NCBI RefSeq assembly: GCF_900108335.1
Contig: NZ_FNVT01000006.1
Location: 124,001 to 188,000, forward strand
Direction: 5' to 3'
DNA from: Nonomuraea solani
Lineage (GTDB): Bacteria > Actinomycetota > Actinomycetes > Streptosporangiales > Streptosporangiaceae
DNA: 64,000 bases
In this document: positions 10,431-18,378 of the stretch, piece after piece
Numbering within the stretch: position 1 is the first letter of the stretch
How the letters are laid out: each line of letters begins with the position of its first letter
Position numbers and translations under genes: made by a program
Notes under the pieces: generated by a model
What the model was told of the DNA's origin: nothing
Seen by the model: only the letters and a program-made list of their open reading frames with translations
Database searches by the model: none

Positions 10431-11323
10431 AGGGCCGCGCGGCGCAGTGCCTGTGCCAGGTGGGCCACCGGCTCCGGCATCGGCCCCGGCAGGCGGGCCA
10501 GCAGGAGGCGGCGCTGCTCCTGGGGCCCGCCGCGCACCGGCAGGACACGGACCCCATCGGGCACCGCGGGGGCGAGCGTTACGGGGACCGTGGTCAGGCC
10601 CTGACCGGCGGCGACGAGGCCGAGCTTGGCCAGCCAGTCGCGGGCGGCATGGGCGATCTCGGGGCGCTCGTCCAGGCCGGGCCAGGCGCCCATCCCGTTG
10701 CTCTCCGGGCTGGCGATCCAGCGCTGCCCGTGCAGGTCGGCGACGTCGATGTAGTCGCCGCGGGCCAGCGGATGGCCGGCCGCCACGGCCACGCGCAGGC
10801 TGCGTTCGGCCAGGGTCCGCAGCTCCAGCGCCGGCTGCTCGGTGTCGGGCGGGCGGAACGGCGGGACGGAGGCCAGCACCGCGAGGTCTACCGTGCCGGC
10901 GCGCAGTGCCCTGGCCAGCGCCGGTGTGCTGCCCTCCCTGGTGGTGACGGTGATGGCGGGATGCGTACGGCGCAGCGCCGCCAAGGCCTCGGGGACCAGG
11001 GCGGCGCCCGCGCTGGCGAACCAGCCGAGGCGGACCGTGGCGGGCTCGCCGGGCAGTCCGGCCAGCTCGCGCGCCCCTGCGTCCACCTGGTCGACGACGG
11101 CGGCGGCGCGGCGCAGCACGATCCGGCCCGCCGCCGTCAGCCGTACGCCGTCATGGCGGCGTTCGAGCAGCGGGGCGCCCGCCGCCCGTTCGAGTGCGGC
11201 GATCTGGCGGGAGACGGCTGACTGCGTGTAGCCGAGTGCCGTGGCCGCCGCGGTGAGCGTGCCGCGCTCGGCCACCTCGCGGAAGACCCGCAGGGCGGTG
11301 AGCGATGCGTCGGTGAGGGCCAT
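10427..11323 (-). CDS. LysR family transcriptional regulator
   Basis: A 298-residue LysR regulator with its HTH at residues 18-37 (LTAAATALGYTQSAVSRQIAALE) and a substrate-binding domain from about residue 90. The start is set at ATG 11321-11323 (MALTDASLTAL); an in-frame start 81 bp upstream would read through the promoter region. It diverges from an SDR gene with a 71-bp gap, the usual LysR layout, so that SDR is its likely target. GAAACTTTC (11348-11356) is a small palindrome in the gap. The inducer is unknown. Confidence 0.9.
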   Translation of the reverse strand: MALTDASLTALRVFREVAERGTLTAAATALGYTQSAVSRQIAALERAAGAPLLERRHDGVRLTAAGRIVLRRAAAVVDQVDAGARELAGLPGEPATVRLGWFASAGAALVPEALAALRRTHPAITVTTREGSTPALARALRAGTVDLAVLASVPPFRPPDTEQPALELRTLAERSLRVAVAAGHPLARGDYIDVADLHGQRWIASPESNGMGAWPGLDERPEIAHAARDWLAKLGLVAAGQGLTTVPVTLAPAVPDGVRVLPVRGGPQEQRRLLLARLPGPMPEPVAHLAQALRRAAL

Positions 11324-11394
11324 GACATTTACGCATATCAGAGTTGAGAAACTTTCGCTGGTGGCATGGCCCCGACCGTTTCTAACCTGGGCGC

Positions 11395-12276
11395 ATGATG
11401 ACACCCCGAGTGGCCCTGGTGACCGGCGCGACGCAGGGCCTGGGCCTGGCCCTGGTCCAGGGACTGGCCCGGCGCATGAACGCCGCGGACACCGTCTACC
11501 TGACCGGCCGCGACGCCACCCGCGTGGCCCAAGCGGCCGAAACTGCCCAAAAAGCCCAGGCTGCCTCAGCAGGCCAGACTGCCGCAGTGGCGCCCGCTAC
11601 GGGTGCTCGCGTCCGTGGTGAGGTCTTCGACGTCGCCGATCCGGAGGCCGCCGCCCGGCTCGCCGGCCTGCTGCGCGACCGGCACGGCGGCGTCGACGTC
11701 GTGTTCGGCAACGCCGTCATGCGCATCGGCCCCGCCGACGACCCCGGCGCGATCGTGGACACCTACACGCAGGTCAACAACTTCGGCACCACCCGGCTGA
11801 TGCGCGCCTTCGCGCCGCTGCTGCGCGACGGCGGCCGGCTGATCGTGGTCGCCAGCTCGCTGGGCACGCTGCACCACCTGGCCCCCGTGCTGCACGACCG
11901 CTTCGACGGGCTGACGTCCCTGGAGGAGGTGGACGAGCAGGTGGCGGCCTGGCGGGACGCCGTCAAGGACGGCAGCGCCCGTCCCGGCGCCTGGCCCGGC
12001 TTCATCAACATCCCGTCCAAGATCGCCCAGGTCGCCGCCGTACGCGCCCTCGCCGAGCAGCGCCGCGCCGAGGACGCCCGCAGGGGCATCCTGCTCGCCT
12101 CCACCTGCCCCGGCATGATCAACACGCCCACCTCGGCCCTCTGGTGGGACGTCTCTGGCGCGCCCACCCCCGACCGGGCCGCCGTACCACTGCTCGACCT
12201 GGCCCTGGGCGACGCCGATCCCGCGTATTACGGCGAGCTGGTCCGCTTCGGCAAGGTGCTGCCCTGGAGGCCATAA
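11395..12276 (+). CDS. SDR family protein lacking the catalytic tyrosine
   Basis: A 293-residue short-chain dehydrogenase fold close to carbonyl reductases. TGATQGLG (residues 10-17) is the nucleotide motif, with TGRDA after strand two, which suggests NADP. Two conserved features are missing. NNAG is replaced by GNAVM, and the Y-x3-K motif reads Asn205-I-P-S-Lys209 with no tyrosine. The Ser in VVASSLG remains. Catalysis by the normal SDR mechanism is therefore doubtful, unless another residue replaces the Tyr. An Ala/Gln-rich insert lies at residues 45-68. It is probably controlled by the divergent LysR gene. Confidence 0.82.
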   Translation: MMTPRVALVTGATQGLGLALVQGLARRMNAADTVYLTGRDATRVAQAAETAQKAQAASAGQTAAVAPATGARVRGEVFDVADPEAAARLAGLLRDRHGGVDVVFGNAVMRIGPADDPGAIVDTYTQVNNFGTTRLMRAFAPLLRDGGRLIVVASSLGTLHHLAPVLHDRFDGLTSLEEVDEQVAAWRDAVKDGSARPGAWPGFINIPSKIAQVAAVRALAEQRRAEDARRGILLASTCPGMINTPTSALWWDVSGAPTPDRAAVPLLDLALGDADPAYYGELVRFGKVLPWRP

Positions 12277-12340
12277 AGACCGTAAAACTCTGACGCGCAT
12301 CTTTTGCCGCGCCGGGGGAAGCAAGACAGGCCCCAAGGGT

Positions 12341-12356
12341 CGGAACCCGCGTTCCG
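12341..12356. promoter_or_regulatory. inverted repeat upstream of the MEDS-STAS gene
   Basis: CGGAACCCGCGTTCCG has perfect 6-bp arms around CCGC in the 154-bp gap before the MEDS-STAS gene. GGAAC also resembles an ECF-type -35 element. It could be an operator or promoter part; nothing else supports the assignment. Confidence 0.35.
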
Positions 12357-12430
12357 GCCGCTTGATCACTATTGTGAGGTCCGCGGTACTGCGGGCTCCG
12401 GGAGGTGACCGCTTTCGAAAGGTGGCGTGA

Positions 12431-13297
12431 GTGACGGTCGGCGCTGAAACGCAGATCACGGATCTGACCATCGAAGATCACGCTTGTCTGACGTACGGCG
12501 AGCCGGAGGAGCTGCTCGACCTCACCGCGGCATTCGTACGTGACGGCCTGGCAGCGGGGCAGCAGGTCGTCTGGCTGGCAGAGGAGCCGCAGCGGAGGCT
12601 GGCCGAGCTGGGACGGCGTGGCATCGTCGCCCGCGAGGCCGCCGCGGCGGGACGGATGATCATCATGACGTGCCAGGAGGGGCTGCTCGAAGGGCAGGCG
12701 TTCGCGGTGGATCGCGCGATGCACTGGTTTCGCGACCGGCTGGCGCGCTCGGCGGGCGAGGGCTATCCCGCGCTGCGAGTGGCGCTCGACATGAGCTGGG
12801 CATTACAGCCGGTGAGCGGCATCGAGCAGTTGCCCGCGTTCGAGGAGGAGATGGCCGCCACGCTGGCGGGCACGAACGCCGCGGTCCTGTGCCAGTACGA
12901 CCGCGCGCGCTTCGACCCGGTCACCCTGGCCTCGATCTCGGGCTACCACACCCGTTCCGTCGCCGCGGCCACCTATCACCACGACCCGCTGCTGCGGATC
13001 TGCCGTCAGTACGCACCGCCGGGGATCAGGCTGGCCGGGCACCTGGACCGGTCCGCCGAGAGCGCGCTCGGGCTCGCATTGAGCGAAGCCATCCGCCTCG
13101 AAGGCGACATCAGCGTTAACATGGCGGAACTGTCGTTCATCGACCTGTATTGCGCTCGCATGATCATTGATGCCGCCCGAAGCCTGTCCTCCACTCGCAA
13201 GGCCGTCCTGCACTGCGGCCCCTCCATCAGCTCGCGATTCCTCCTGCTGGGCGCCTCAGACGTGCCCGGCACCAGACTGGTGATCACCGATGGATGA
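12431..13297 (+). CDS. MEDS domain protein with degenerate C-terminal STAS domain
   Basis: A 288-residue regulator. Residues 14-165 are a MEDS sensory domain (DHACLTYGEPEELLDLTAAFVRDGL, QQVVWLAEE), first described in the DcmR regulator of dichloromethane degradation and related to KaiC-like folds. Residues 200-285 form a STAS domain. In STAS anti-anti-sigma factors a Ser or Thr follows the conserved Asp; here the segment reads SFID238-L-Y-C, so the phosphorylatable residue is absent. The start is GTG 12431 after GAAAGGTGG. It overlaps the next gene, a kinase-STAS protein, by 8 bp, and the two should work as a partner-switching pair. The sigma factor they control is not in the window. Confidence 0.86.
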   Translation: MTVGAETQITDLTIEDHACLTYGEPEELLDLTAAFVRDGLAAGQQVVWLAEEPQRRLAELGRRGIVAREAAAAGRMIIMTCQEGLLEGQAFAVDRAMHWFRDRLARSAGEGYPALRVALDMSWALQPVSGIEQLPAFEEEMAATLAGTNAAVLCQYDRARFDPVTLASISGYHTRSVAAATYHHDPLLRICRQYAPPGIRLAGHLDRSAESALGLALSEAIRLEGDISVNMAELSFIDLYCARMIIDAARSLSSTRKAVLHCGPSISSRFLLLGASDVPGTRLVITDG

Positions 13298-14048
13298 CCG
13301 GCGGCCGTCGGCGCCGTGCCGGGAGACCCAACGCTCCCCCGGCGCTCCGGCCATCCTCGACCAACTCTTCGACCGCAATTCCCTGTACGCGCTGCGGGCC
13401 GCGCTGGAAGCACACGCGGCCAGGGCGGGCCTGCCCGAGGGCCGCACCGCCGACCTGGTGCTCATCGTGCACGAGCTGGCCACCAACGTCGTCCTGCACG
13501 GCTCGGGCACGGGCCGGATGGTCATGCGGGCCGAGAACGGCGTGCTGTACTGCCACGTCACCGACCCGGGCATCACCACCACCCGGTCCGAGACCCCGGC
13601 CTGGCCGTACGAGCCCGGCCACGGCCTGTGGATCGCCCGCTCGCTCAGCGACCGCTACGCCGCCGGCCAGAGCCCCGCCGGCACCACCGTCAGCGTGGGC
13701 TTCCTCCTCCCGCTCCCCGGCCGCCCGCCCTTCCAGCTCACGCGGCACGACCAGAACGGCCACACCACCCTGCGGCTGGCCGGTCACCTCGACTACGACA
13801 CGGCCGCCGACGTCACGGCGGCCGTGCGCACCACGTTCGACGGCGACAAGGACCGCCGGCTCGTCCTTGACTTACACGGCATGACGTTCTGGGACTCCAA
13901 CGGCATCGCCGCCATCGTCGTCGCCCAGCAGCACGTCAACGCCACCCCGGGCGCGTTCATGGCGCTGGCCGGCCTCTCCGGCGAGTTCCGGCACCGCCTT
14001 GAGGCCCTCAGCATCGTCACCCTCAGCTACGACGATCCGGCGGAGTGA
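13290..14048 (+). CDS. anti-sigma-type histidine kinase-like ATPase fused to a STAS domain
   Basis: A 252-residue two-domain protein. Residues 22-150 are a GHKL ATPase of the RsbW/SpoIIAB type: the N-box Glu62-x3-Asn66 in VHELATNVVLHG, the G1 box VTDPGI, GHGLWIARSLSDRYA and GTTVSVGF. Residues 158-250 are a STAS domain with the intact phospho-acceptor Ser203 in FWDSNG. In ordinary partner switching these are separate proteins, the kinase phosphorylating the STAS serine. Here they are one polypeptide, so phosphorylation in cis or between subunits is possible. It overlaps the MEDS-STAS gene by 8 bp and converges on the GH35 gene with a 26-bp tail overlap. Confidence 0.88.
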   Translation: MDDRRPSAPCRETQRSPGAPAILDQLFDRNSLYALRAALEAHAARAGLPEGRTADLVLIVHELATNVVLHGSGTGRMVMRAENGVLYCHVTDPGITTTRSETPAWPYEPGHGLWIARSLSDRYAAGQSPAGTTVSVGFLLPLPGRPPFQLTRHDQNGHTTLRLAGHLDYDTAADVTAAVRTTFDGDKDRRLVLDLHGMTFWDSNGIAAIVVAQQHVNATPGAFMALAGLSGEFRHRLEALSIVTLSYDDPAE

Positions 14049-16296
14049 CCGGCACGGTCCGGTGGTCGATCACCGTCGCCGAGACGATGTGCGCGCTCAG
14101 CCCCTTCCGCTGCTCCTCCGCTCTTTCCGGCAGCCGGACCAGCGTGTCCGCGTCGAGGGGATAAATCAGGACTTCCACCTCGACGGTCGGCGCACCGACG
14201 GCCGGGGTGAGGTCGATGTCCCAGGGCGCGCCGTCCCAGAACAGATCCTCGGTACGGTCTCCGATCCTCGCGACGGCGACGTCGCCGACCAGGTCGAGGC
14301 GGAGCAGCACCCGCTCACCCGCCAGCCCGCCGGTGGGCACGGTGATCGTGTAGCGGGCCGCGCAGGCGGCGAGCGTGTCCGCGTCCGGAGCGGAGGCCCG
14401 GCCCGGGACGGTGATCGGCCGCGCGGGAGGCGGCGTGGCCTCGGCCGTGCGCACGACCTTCACCGGGACGGGCTCGCGCGGCCCGTCGAGGTCGTACCGC
14501 TCGAAGGCGTCGCCGTCGAACAGCTCGGCGGTGGCGGGACCGGCACAGATCGCGGCCAGTCCCCCGTCCTCCGTCTCCACGATGCCGGCCTCGGAGAGCA
14601 CGAGCCGCCCGCCCGGCGTCCAGGCGCGCCGGGCGTCGGCCGCGTCGAGGACCAGCAGCCGCAGCCGCGCCCCGTCCGGCGTCTCGACCGTGAGGGGTTT
14701 CCGCGCGCCCGGCAGGTCCTCCAGGACGACCTCGCCGTCCCGCTCCAGCACCGGATGCCCGCTCACCCGGGACCCGGCCGGCAGCGACAGGTGTCCGGGC
14801 ACCCCGTCGGCCTTCGCCAGCACCAGCACCGGGTCGGCGCCCTCCAGCAGGGTCAGGATCTGCATGGTGGCCCAGTTGACGGTGACGCCGCGCACGCCGA
14901 GGCGGACCGGCCAGCACACGAACGTGCCGGTGGGCAGGTCCACCGGCCGGTGCGGGAACACCACGCGGGCCTCGTCGAGCGTGACGTCGAAGCGCACGCC
15001 CGGGTGGGCGGGCAGCGGGTCGTGCGGCTGGTGGGTGTTGACGAAGACGAACCCGGCGCGCCCGTCGGAGCGCAGGGACCAGCGCAGCGTCTCCCGGTCG
15101 TGCACGTCGAGGGCCCCGGGGATGGTGGCGTTCATGCCCGCCAGCCGGTCCCCGAACGCCGCCAGGAAGGCGTGCTGGTTACGCAGCAGGTGGAAGCTGT
15201 CGCGGGTCTGCAGGTGGGCGCCGATCGGGGCGTGGAAGTCGTAGTTGTACTCCGGCAGGTCGTTGGGGTAGCCGGTGGCGTGGGATTCCTGCAGGCCGGG
15301 GCGGGGGTTGGTGCCGCCCGCGTACATGTAGTAGCCCTGCCAGGCCGAGCCGCTGCCGAGCTTGCACAGGGCCACGGCGGCGATGTCGGCCCCCGACGGC
15401 CACGGGCGGCGGTGGTAGGCGGTGGCCATGCCGCCGCCCAGCTCGCAGGTGGCCGCCGGGAAGTCGGGGTGCTTGGCCCCGGGGATCCCCGTGCTCTTGT
15501 CGCCGGCCAGGTCCTTGCCGATGCCGGGGTCGTCCCACTGGTGGGAGAAGTGGAAGTGGGTGCGGAAGGAGTCGTGCCAGCCGTCGGCGGTGTCGACCCA
15601 GAAGCCGTCGGCGTAGCCGCCGTACAGGGGGAAGACCTCACCGACCGGGATGTCGGCGCTGCCCCAGGCGGTGGCCGTCCACAGCGGGGCGTGCAGGCCG
15701 GACTCGCGGGCGAGGCCCTTCAGGGTGACGAGGTGGTCGCGCTGGTCGTAGAGCTCGTTCTCCAGTTGGATGCCGATGATCGGCCCGCCGGGGCCGCACA
15801 GCCCGCCCAGCTCCCGTCCCAAGGACCCGAACCAGCGCCGCACCTTCGCCAGGTAGGCGGGGTCGTCGCGGCGGGCCGGCTCCACCCAGTCGGGCAGGCC
15901 GCCGTTGCGCACCTCGCCGTGACACCACGGCCCGACCCGGACGATCACCTCCAGGCCGGTGTCGCGGCAGAGCCGCACGAACGCGGCCACGTCGAGATCG
16001 CCGTCGAACAGCGGCTCCCGGTCCTGGTGCTCCTGGTGGTGGATCCAGAACACGTACGTGGACACGACGCTGATCCCGCCCGCCCTCATCAGCCGCAGCG
16101 CCTCCCGCCAGCGGCTCCGGGACAGGCGGCTGTAGTGCAGCTCGCCCGTCACCGGAATCCACCGGCGGCCGTCGCGCCACAGGGAGCGGCTGGTCAGGGC
16201 GAGACCGGGCCGCCGGTCCGCGGCGTCGGCCATGGCGGGACGGGTCTCGGGCAGGTCCCAGGGGACGTGCCGCACGGCGTGGGTGATCGGGGACAT
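14023..16296 (-). CDS. beta-galactosidase, glycoside hydrolase family 35
   Basis: A 757-residue GH35 enzyme hydrolysing terminal beta-galactosides with retention. The family signature GGPIIGIQLENEL is at residues 170-182, with acid/base Glu181. The nucleophile is probably Glu285 in TCELGGGM. N-terminal GELHYSR, RLMRAGGISVVSTYVFW and VRVGPWCHGEVRNGG match the barrel. No signal peptide is seen, so it is probably cytoplasmic. The start ATG 16294-16296 (MSPITHAV) is favoured; the frame stays open upstream but runs through the divergent photolyase gene. No transporter is adjacent. The GH42 galactosidase lies 23 kb away. Confidence 0.9.
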   Translation of the reverse strand: MSPITHAVRHVPWDLPETRPAMADAADRRPGLALTSRSLWRDGRRWIPVTGELHYSRLSRSRWREALRLMRAGGISVVSTYVFWIHHQEHQDREPLFDGDLDVAAFVRLCRDTGLEVIVRVGPWCHGEVRNGGLPDWVEPARRDDPAYLAKVRRWFGSLGRELGGLCGPGGPIIGIQLENELYDQRDHLVTLKGLARESGLHAPLWTATAWGSADIPVGEVFPLYGGYADGFWVDTADGWHDSFRTHFHFSHQWDDPGIGKDLAGDKSTGIPGAKHPDFPAATCELGGGMATAYHRRPWPSGADIAAVALCKLGSGSAWQGYYMYAGGTNPRPGLQESHATGYPNDLPEYNYDFHAPIGAHLQTRDSFHLLRNQHAFLAAFGDRLAGMNATIPGALDVHDRETLRWSLRSDGRAGFVFVNTHQPHDPLPAHPGVRFDVTLDEARVVFPHRPVDLPTGTFVCWPVRLGVRGVTVNWATMQILTLLEGADPVLVLAKADGVPGHLSLPAGSRVSGHPVLERDGEVVLEDLPGARKPLTVETPDGARLRLLVLDAADARRAWTPGGRLVLSEAGIVETEDGGLAAICAGPATAELFDGDAFERYDLDGPREPVPVKVVRTAEATPPPARPITVPGRASAPDADTLAACAARYTITVPTGGLAGERVLLRLDLVGDVAVARIGDRTEDLFWDGAPWDIDLTPAVGAPTVEVEVLIYPLDADTLVRLPERAEEQRKGLSAHIVSATVIDHRTVPVTPPDRRS

Positions 16297-16374
16297 TCGA
16301 CCATCTTCCACCAGGGTGACGCGCCGGGCGCACGGCCTCCCCCCACCGGCCCGCCGGCGGGCGAGAATGGGCCG

Positions 16375-17643
16375 ATGACCACGGCGATCGTGCTGTTCAA
16401 CCGGGACCTGCGGGTCCACGACCATCCGGCGCTGAGCGCCGCCTGCGAGCAGGCCGATCACGTGGTGCCGCTGTTCGTGCTGGATCCGGCCGTTCCGTCC
16501 GGCGCTCGGGCCGGGTTCCTGGCCGAGTGCCTGGCCGATCTGCGCGGCTCGCTCCGTGAGCGTGGCGGCGATCTGGTCGTACGGCAAGGTGACGTCGTGC
16601 GCGAGACGATGAAGGTGGCGGCAGAGACGGGGGCGGAGACGATCTGCGCCGGCGCCGACGTCAGCTCGCTGGCCCGGCGGCGCGAGGAGCGCTTCGAGAA
16701 GGAGCGGATCGCGTTCCGGCGCTTTCCCGGCGTCACGGTCGTGCCCCCTGACGCGCTGCGCCCTTCGGGCGGGGGCGATCACTACCGGGTGTTCACGCCC
16801 TACTGGCGGGCGTGGACCCGCCACGGGCGGCGCCCGGTGCTGCCGCCGCCGGACCGGATCTCGTTGCCTTCAGGGCTGGCGGCGGGGCGGCTGCCGGATC
16901 ACGAGCGCCGTGGCGGGCCGCGCGGGGGTGAGACGGCGGCGCGGGAGCGGGCCAAGTTGTGGCTGCGGCGGGAGCTCGACGGGTACGGCGACGGGCACGA
17001 CGACCTGGCCGGTGACCGTACCTCGCGGCTGAGCCCGTACCTGCGGTTCGGCTGTCTGTCGCCGCTGGAGCTGGCCGGGCGGGCGGCGCGCGGCGCGGAC
17101 TTCGTGCGGCAGTTGTGCTGGCGGGACTTCCACCACCAGGTGACGTACGCGTTCCCGGAGATCAACCGCGAGAACTACCGCCGCCGGGAGCGGCACTGGC
17201 GGCACGACCGGCACGCGCTGGACGCCTGGCGGGCCGGCATGACCGGGCTGCCCATCGTGGACGCCGGGATGCGGCAGTTGCTCGCCGAGGGCTGGATGCA
17301 CAACAGGGCCCGCCTGATCGTGGCGTCCTACCTGGTCAGGTGTCTCGGCCTCGACTGGCGCGACGGCGCCGGGCACTTCTTCCACCACCTGCTCGACGGC
17401 GACGTCGCGAACAACTCCGGCAACTGGCAGTGGGTGGCCGGCACCGGCAACGACACCCGGCCGAACCGCGCCTTCAACCCGCTCCGCCAGGCCAGACGGT
17501 ACGACCCGGCGGGCGAGTACGTGCGGCGGTACGTGCCGGAGCTGGCGGACGTGCCCGACGGCCACGTGCACGAGCCCTGGCGGCTGCCCGCGCTGCCCGC
17601 CGGCTATCCGGCCCGGCTGGACGAGTCACTTGGCGGTGCGTGA
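16375..17643 (+). CDS. phr: deoxyribodipyrimidine photo-lyase
   Basis: A 422-residue class I photolyase/cryptochrome that repairs cyclobutane pyrimidine dimers using blue light. The N-terminal antenna domain begins TTAIVLFNRDLRVHDHPAL. The C-terminal FAD domain contains TSRLSPYLRFGCLSP, WRDFHHQVTYAFPE, GMTGLPIVDAGMRQLLAEGWMHNRARLIVASYL, DGDVANNSGNWQWVAGTGNDTRPNRAFNP and a Tyr/Arg tail. These are the standard FAD- and DNA-binding blocks, and length is normal. It diverges from GH35 with a 78-bp gap and ends in an 18-bp tail overlap with the Dps gene. Confidence 0.95.
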   Translation: MTTAIVLFNRDLRVHDHPALSAACEQADHVVPLFVLDPAVPSGARAGFLAECLADLRGSLRERGGDLVVRQGDVVRETMKVAAETGAETICAGADVSSLARRREERFEKERIAFRRFPGVTVVPPDALRPSGGGDHYRVFTPYWRAWTRHGRRPVLPPPDRISLPSGLAAGRLPDHERRGGPRGGETAARERAKLWLRRELDGYGDGHDDLAGDRTSRLSPYLRFGCLSPLELAGRAARGADFVRQLCWRDFHHQVTYAFPEINRENYRRRERHWRHDRHALDAWRAGMTGLPIVDAGMRQLLAEGWMHNRARLIVASYLVRCLGLDWRDGAGHFFHHLLDGDVANNSGNWQWVAGTGNDTRPNRAFNPLRQARRYDPAGEYVRRYVPELADVPDGHVHEPWRLPALPAGYPARLDESLGGA

Positions 17644-18267
17644 CCTGCGTGGCTTCGTGTGCCCGTTGCCCGACACGTCGATGAGCGGGGTGTCGACGAG
17701 GTGCTCGACCAGGAACCAGACCTGGAGCTCCCCCGTCCGGATGACGTCGGAGACCAGCAGGTCGTTGGTGCCGTCGTCGCCCAGCTCGTCGGCCCGCGCG
17801 GCGGCCTCGTGGGCGCCGATGAGCACCGTCTCGTGCGCCTCGATGAGCCGGGACAACATCGCCGGAACCTCCTCCGCGCCGTTGGGCGGGCGCGGGACCG
17901 AGGTGATCTCGGCGACGTGCCGGGGGTCGCCGACCGCGATGCCGCCCAGCGTCTGGACCCGCTCGGCCAGCTCGTCCACCAGCTTGAGCTGCTCGTCCGC
18001 GTGCTTGTCCAGCAGCAGGTGCAGCTGGTAGAAGGTCGGGCCGCGCATCAGCCAGTGGTGCTTCTTGTACAGGGCGTAGAGGATCTGGGTATCAGCCAGA
18101 ATCTGGTTCAGCCGGCCGCAGGAGTAGTTCCTGGCCTCGTCGGACAGACCGAGCGGCCACGTCCGTACGGTGCCGTACTCCTGGATCTCGCTGCCGTCCA
18201 CGTGCAGCCACGGTTGGCTGCTCGACTTCTTCGACACTCTTGCGCTGCCCTTTGCGGCCACGGTCAT
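17626..18267 (-). CDS. dps: Dps family DNA-protecting ferritin-like protein
   Basis: A 213-residue Dps/starvation ferritin that oxidises and stores iron at dimer interfaces and shields DNA in stress. The ferroxidase helix reads YALYKKHHWLMRGPTFYQLH followed by LLDKHADEQLKLVDELAERVQTLGG, with His, Asp and Glu ligands in the usual spacing. Both ends carry lysine/arginine-rich tails (MTVAAKGSARVSKK and HTKPRRSRTAK) that could contact DNA, making it longer than the usual 160-180 residues. It sits beside the photolyase, so both neighbours serve DNA protection. Confidence 0.92.
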   Translation of the reverse strand: MTVAAKGSARVSKKSSSQPWLHVDGSEIQEYGTVRTWPLGLSDEARNYSCGRLNQILADTQILYALYKKHHWLMRGPTFYQLHLLLDKHADEQLKLVDELAERVQTLGGIAVGDPRHVAEITSVPRPPNGAEEVPAMLSRLIEAHETVLIGAHEAAARADELGDDGTNDLLVSDVIRTGELQVWFLVEHLVDTPLIDVSGNGHTKPRRSRTAK

Positions 18268-18347
18268 CTCCTGGTGCGATGCATGGGGACATTCCGACCA
18301 CGGACCTGCCCCCGCACCGGCCGGCCGAGCCCCGCGTCCGGTAAAGA

Positions 18348-18373
18348 AAAGCCCTGGCCACGGCCAGGGCTTT
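18348..18373 (-). terminator. intrinsic terminator after the S37 peptidase gene
   Basis: A perfect 12-bp stem (18348-18359 with 18362-18373) closes a two-base loop, so the effective loop is about 4 nt. Read on the minus strand it begins 6 nt after the peptidase stop, and TTTTCTTT follows it. It separates this gene from dps. Confidence 0.85.
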
Positions 18374-18378
18374 CCTGG

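Noticed and set aside
8750-12421. CTTTC-GA-GAAAG type palindromes before the ECF sigma and MEDS-STAS genes as shared operators
   Set aside because: In both places half of the palindrome is the GAAAGG ribosome binding site, so the similarity is probably forced by the SD sequence.
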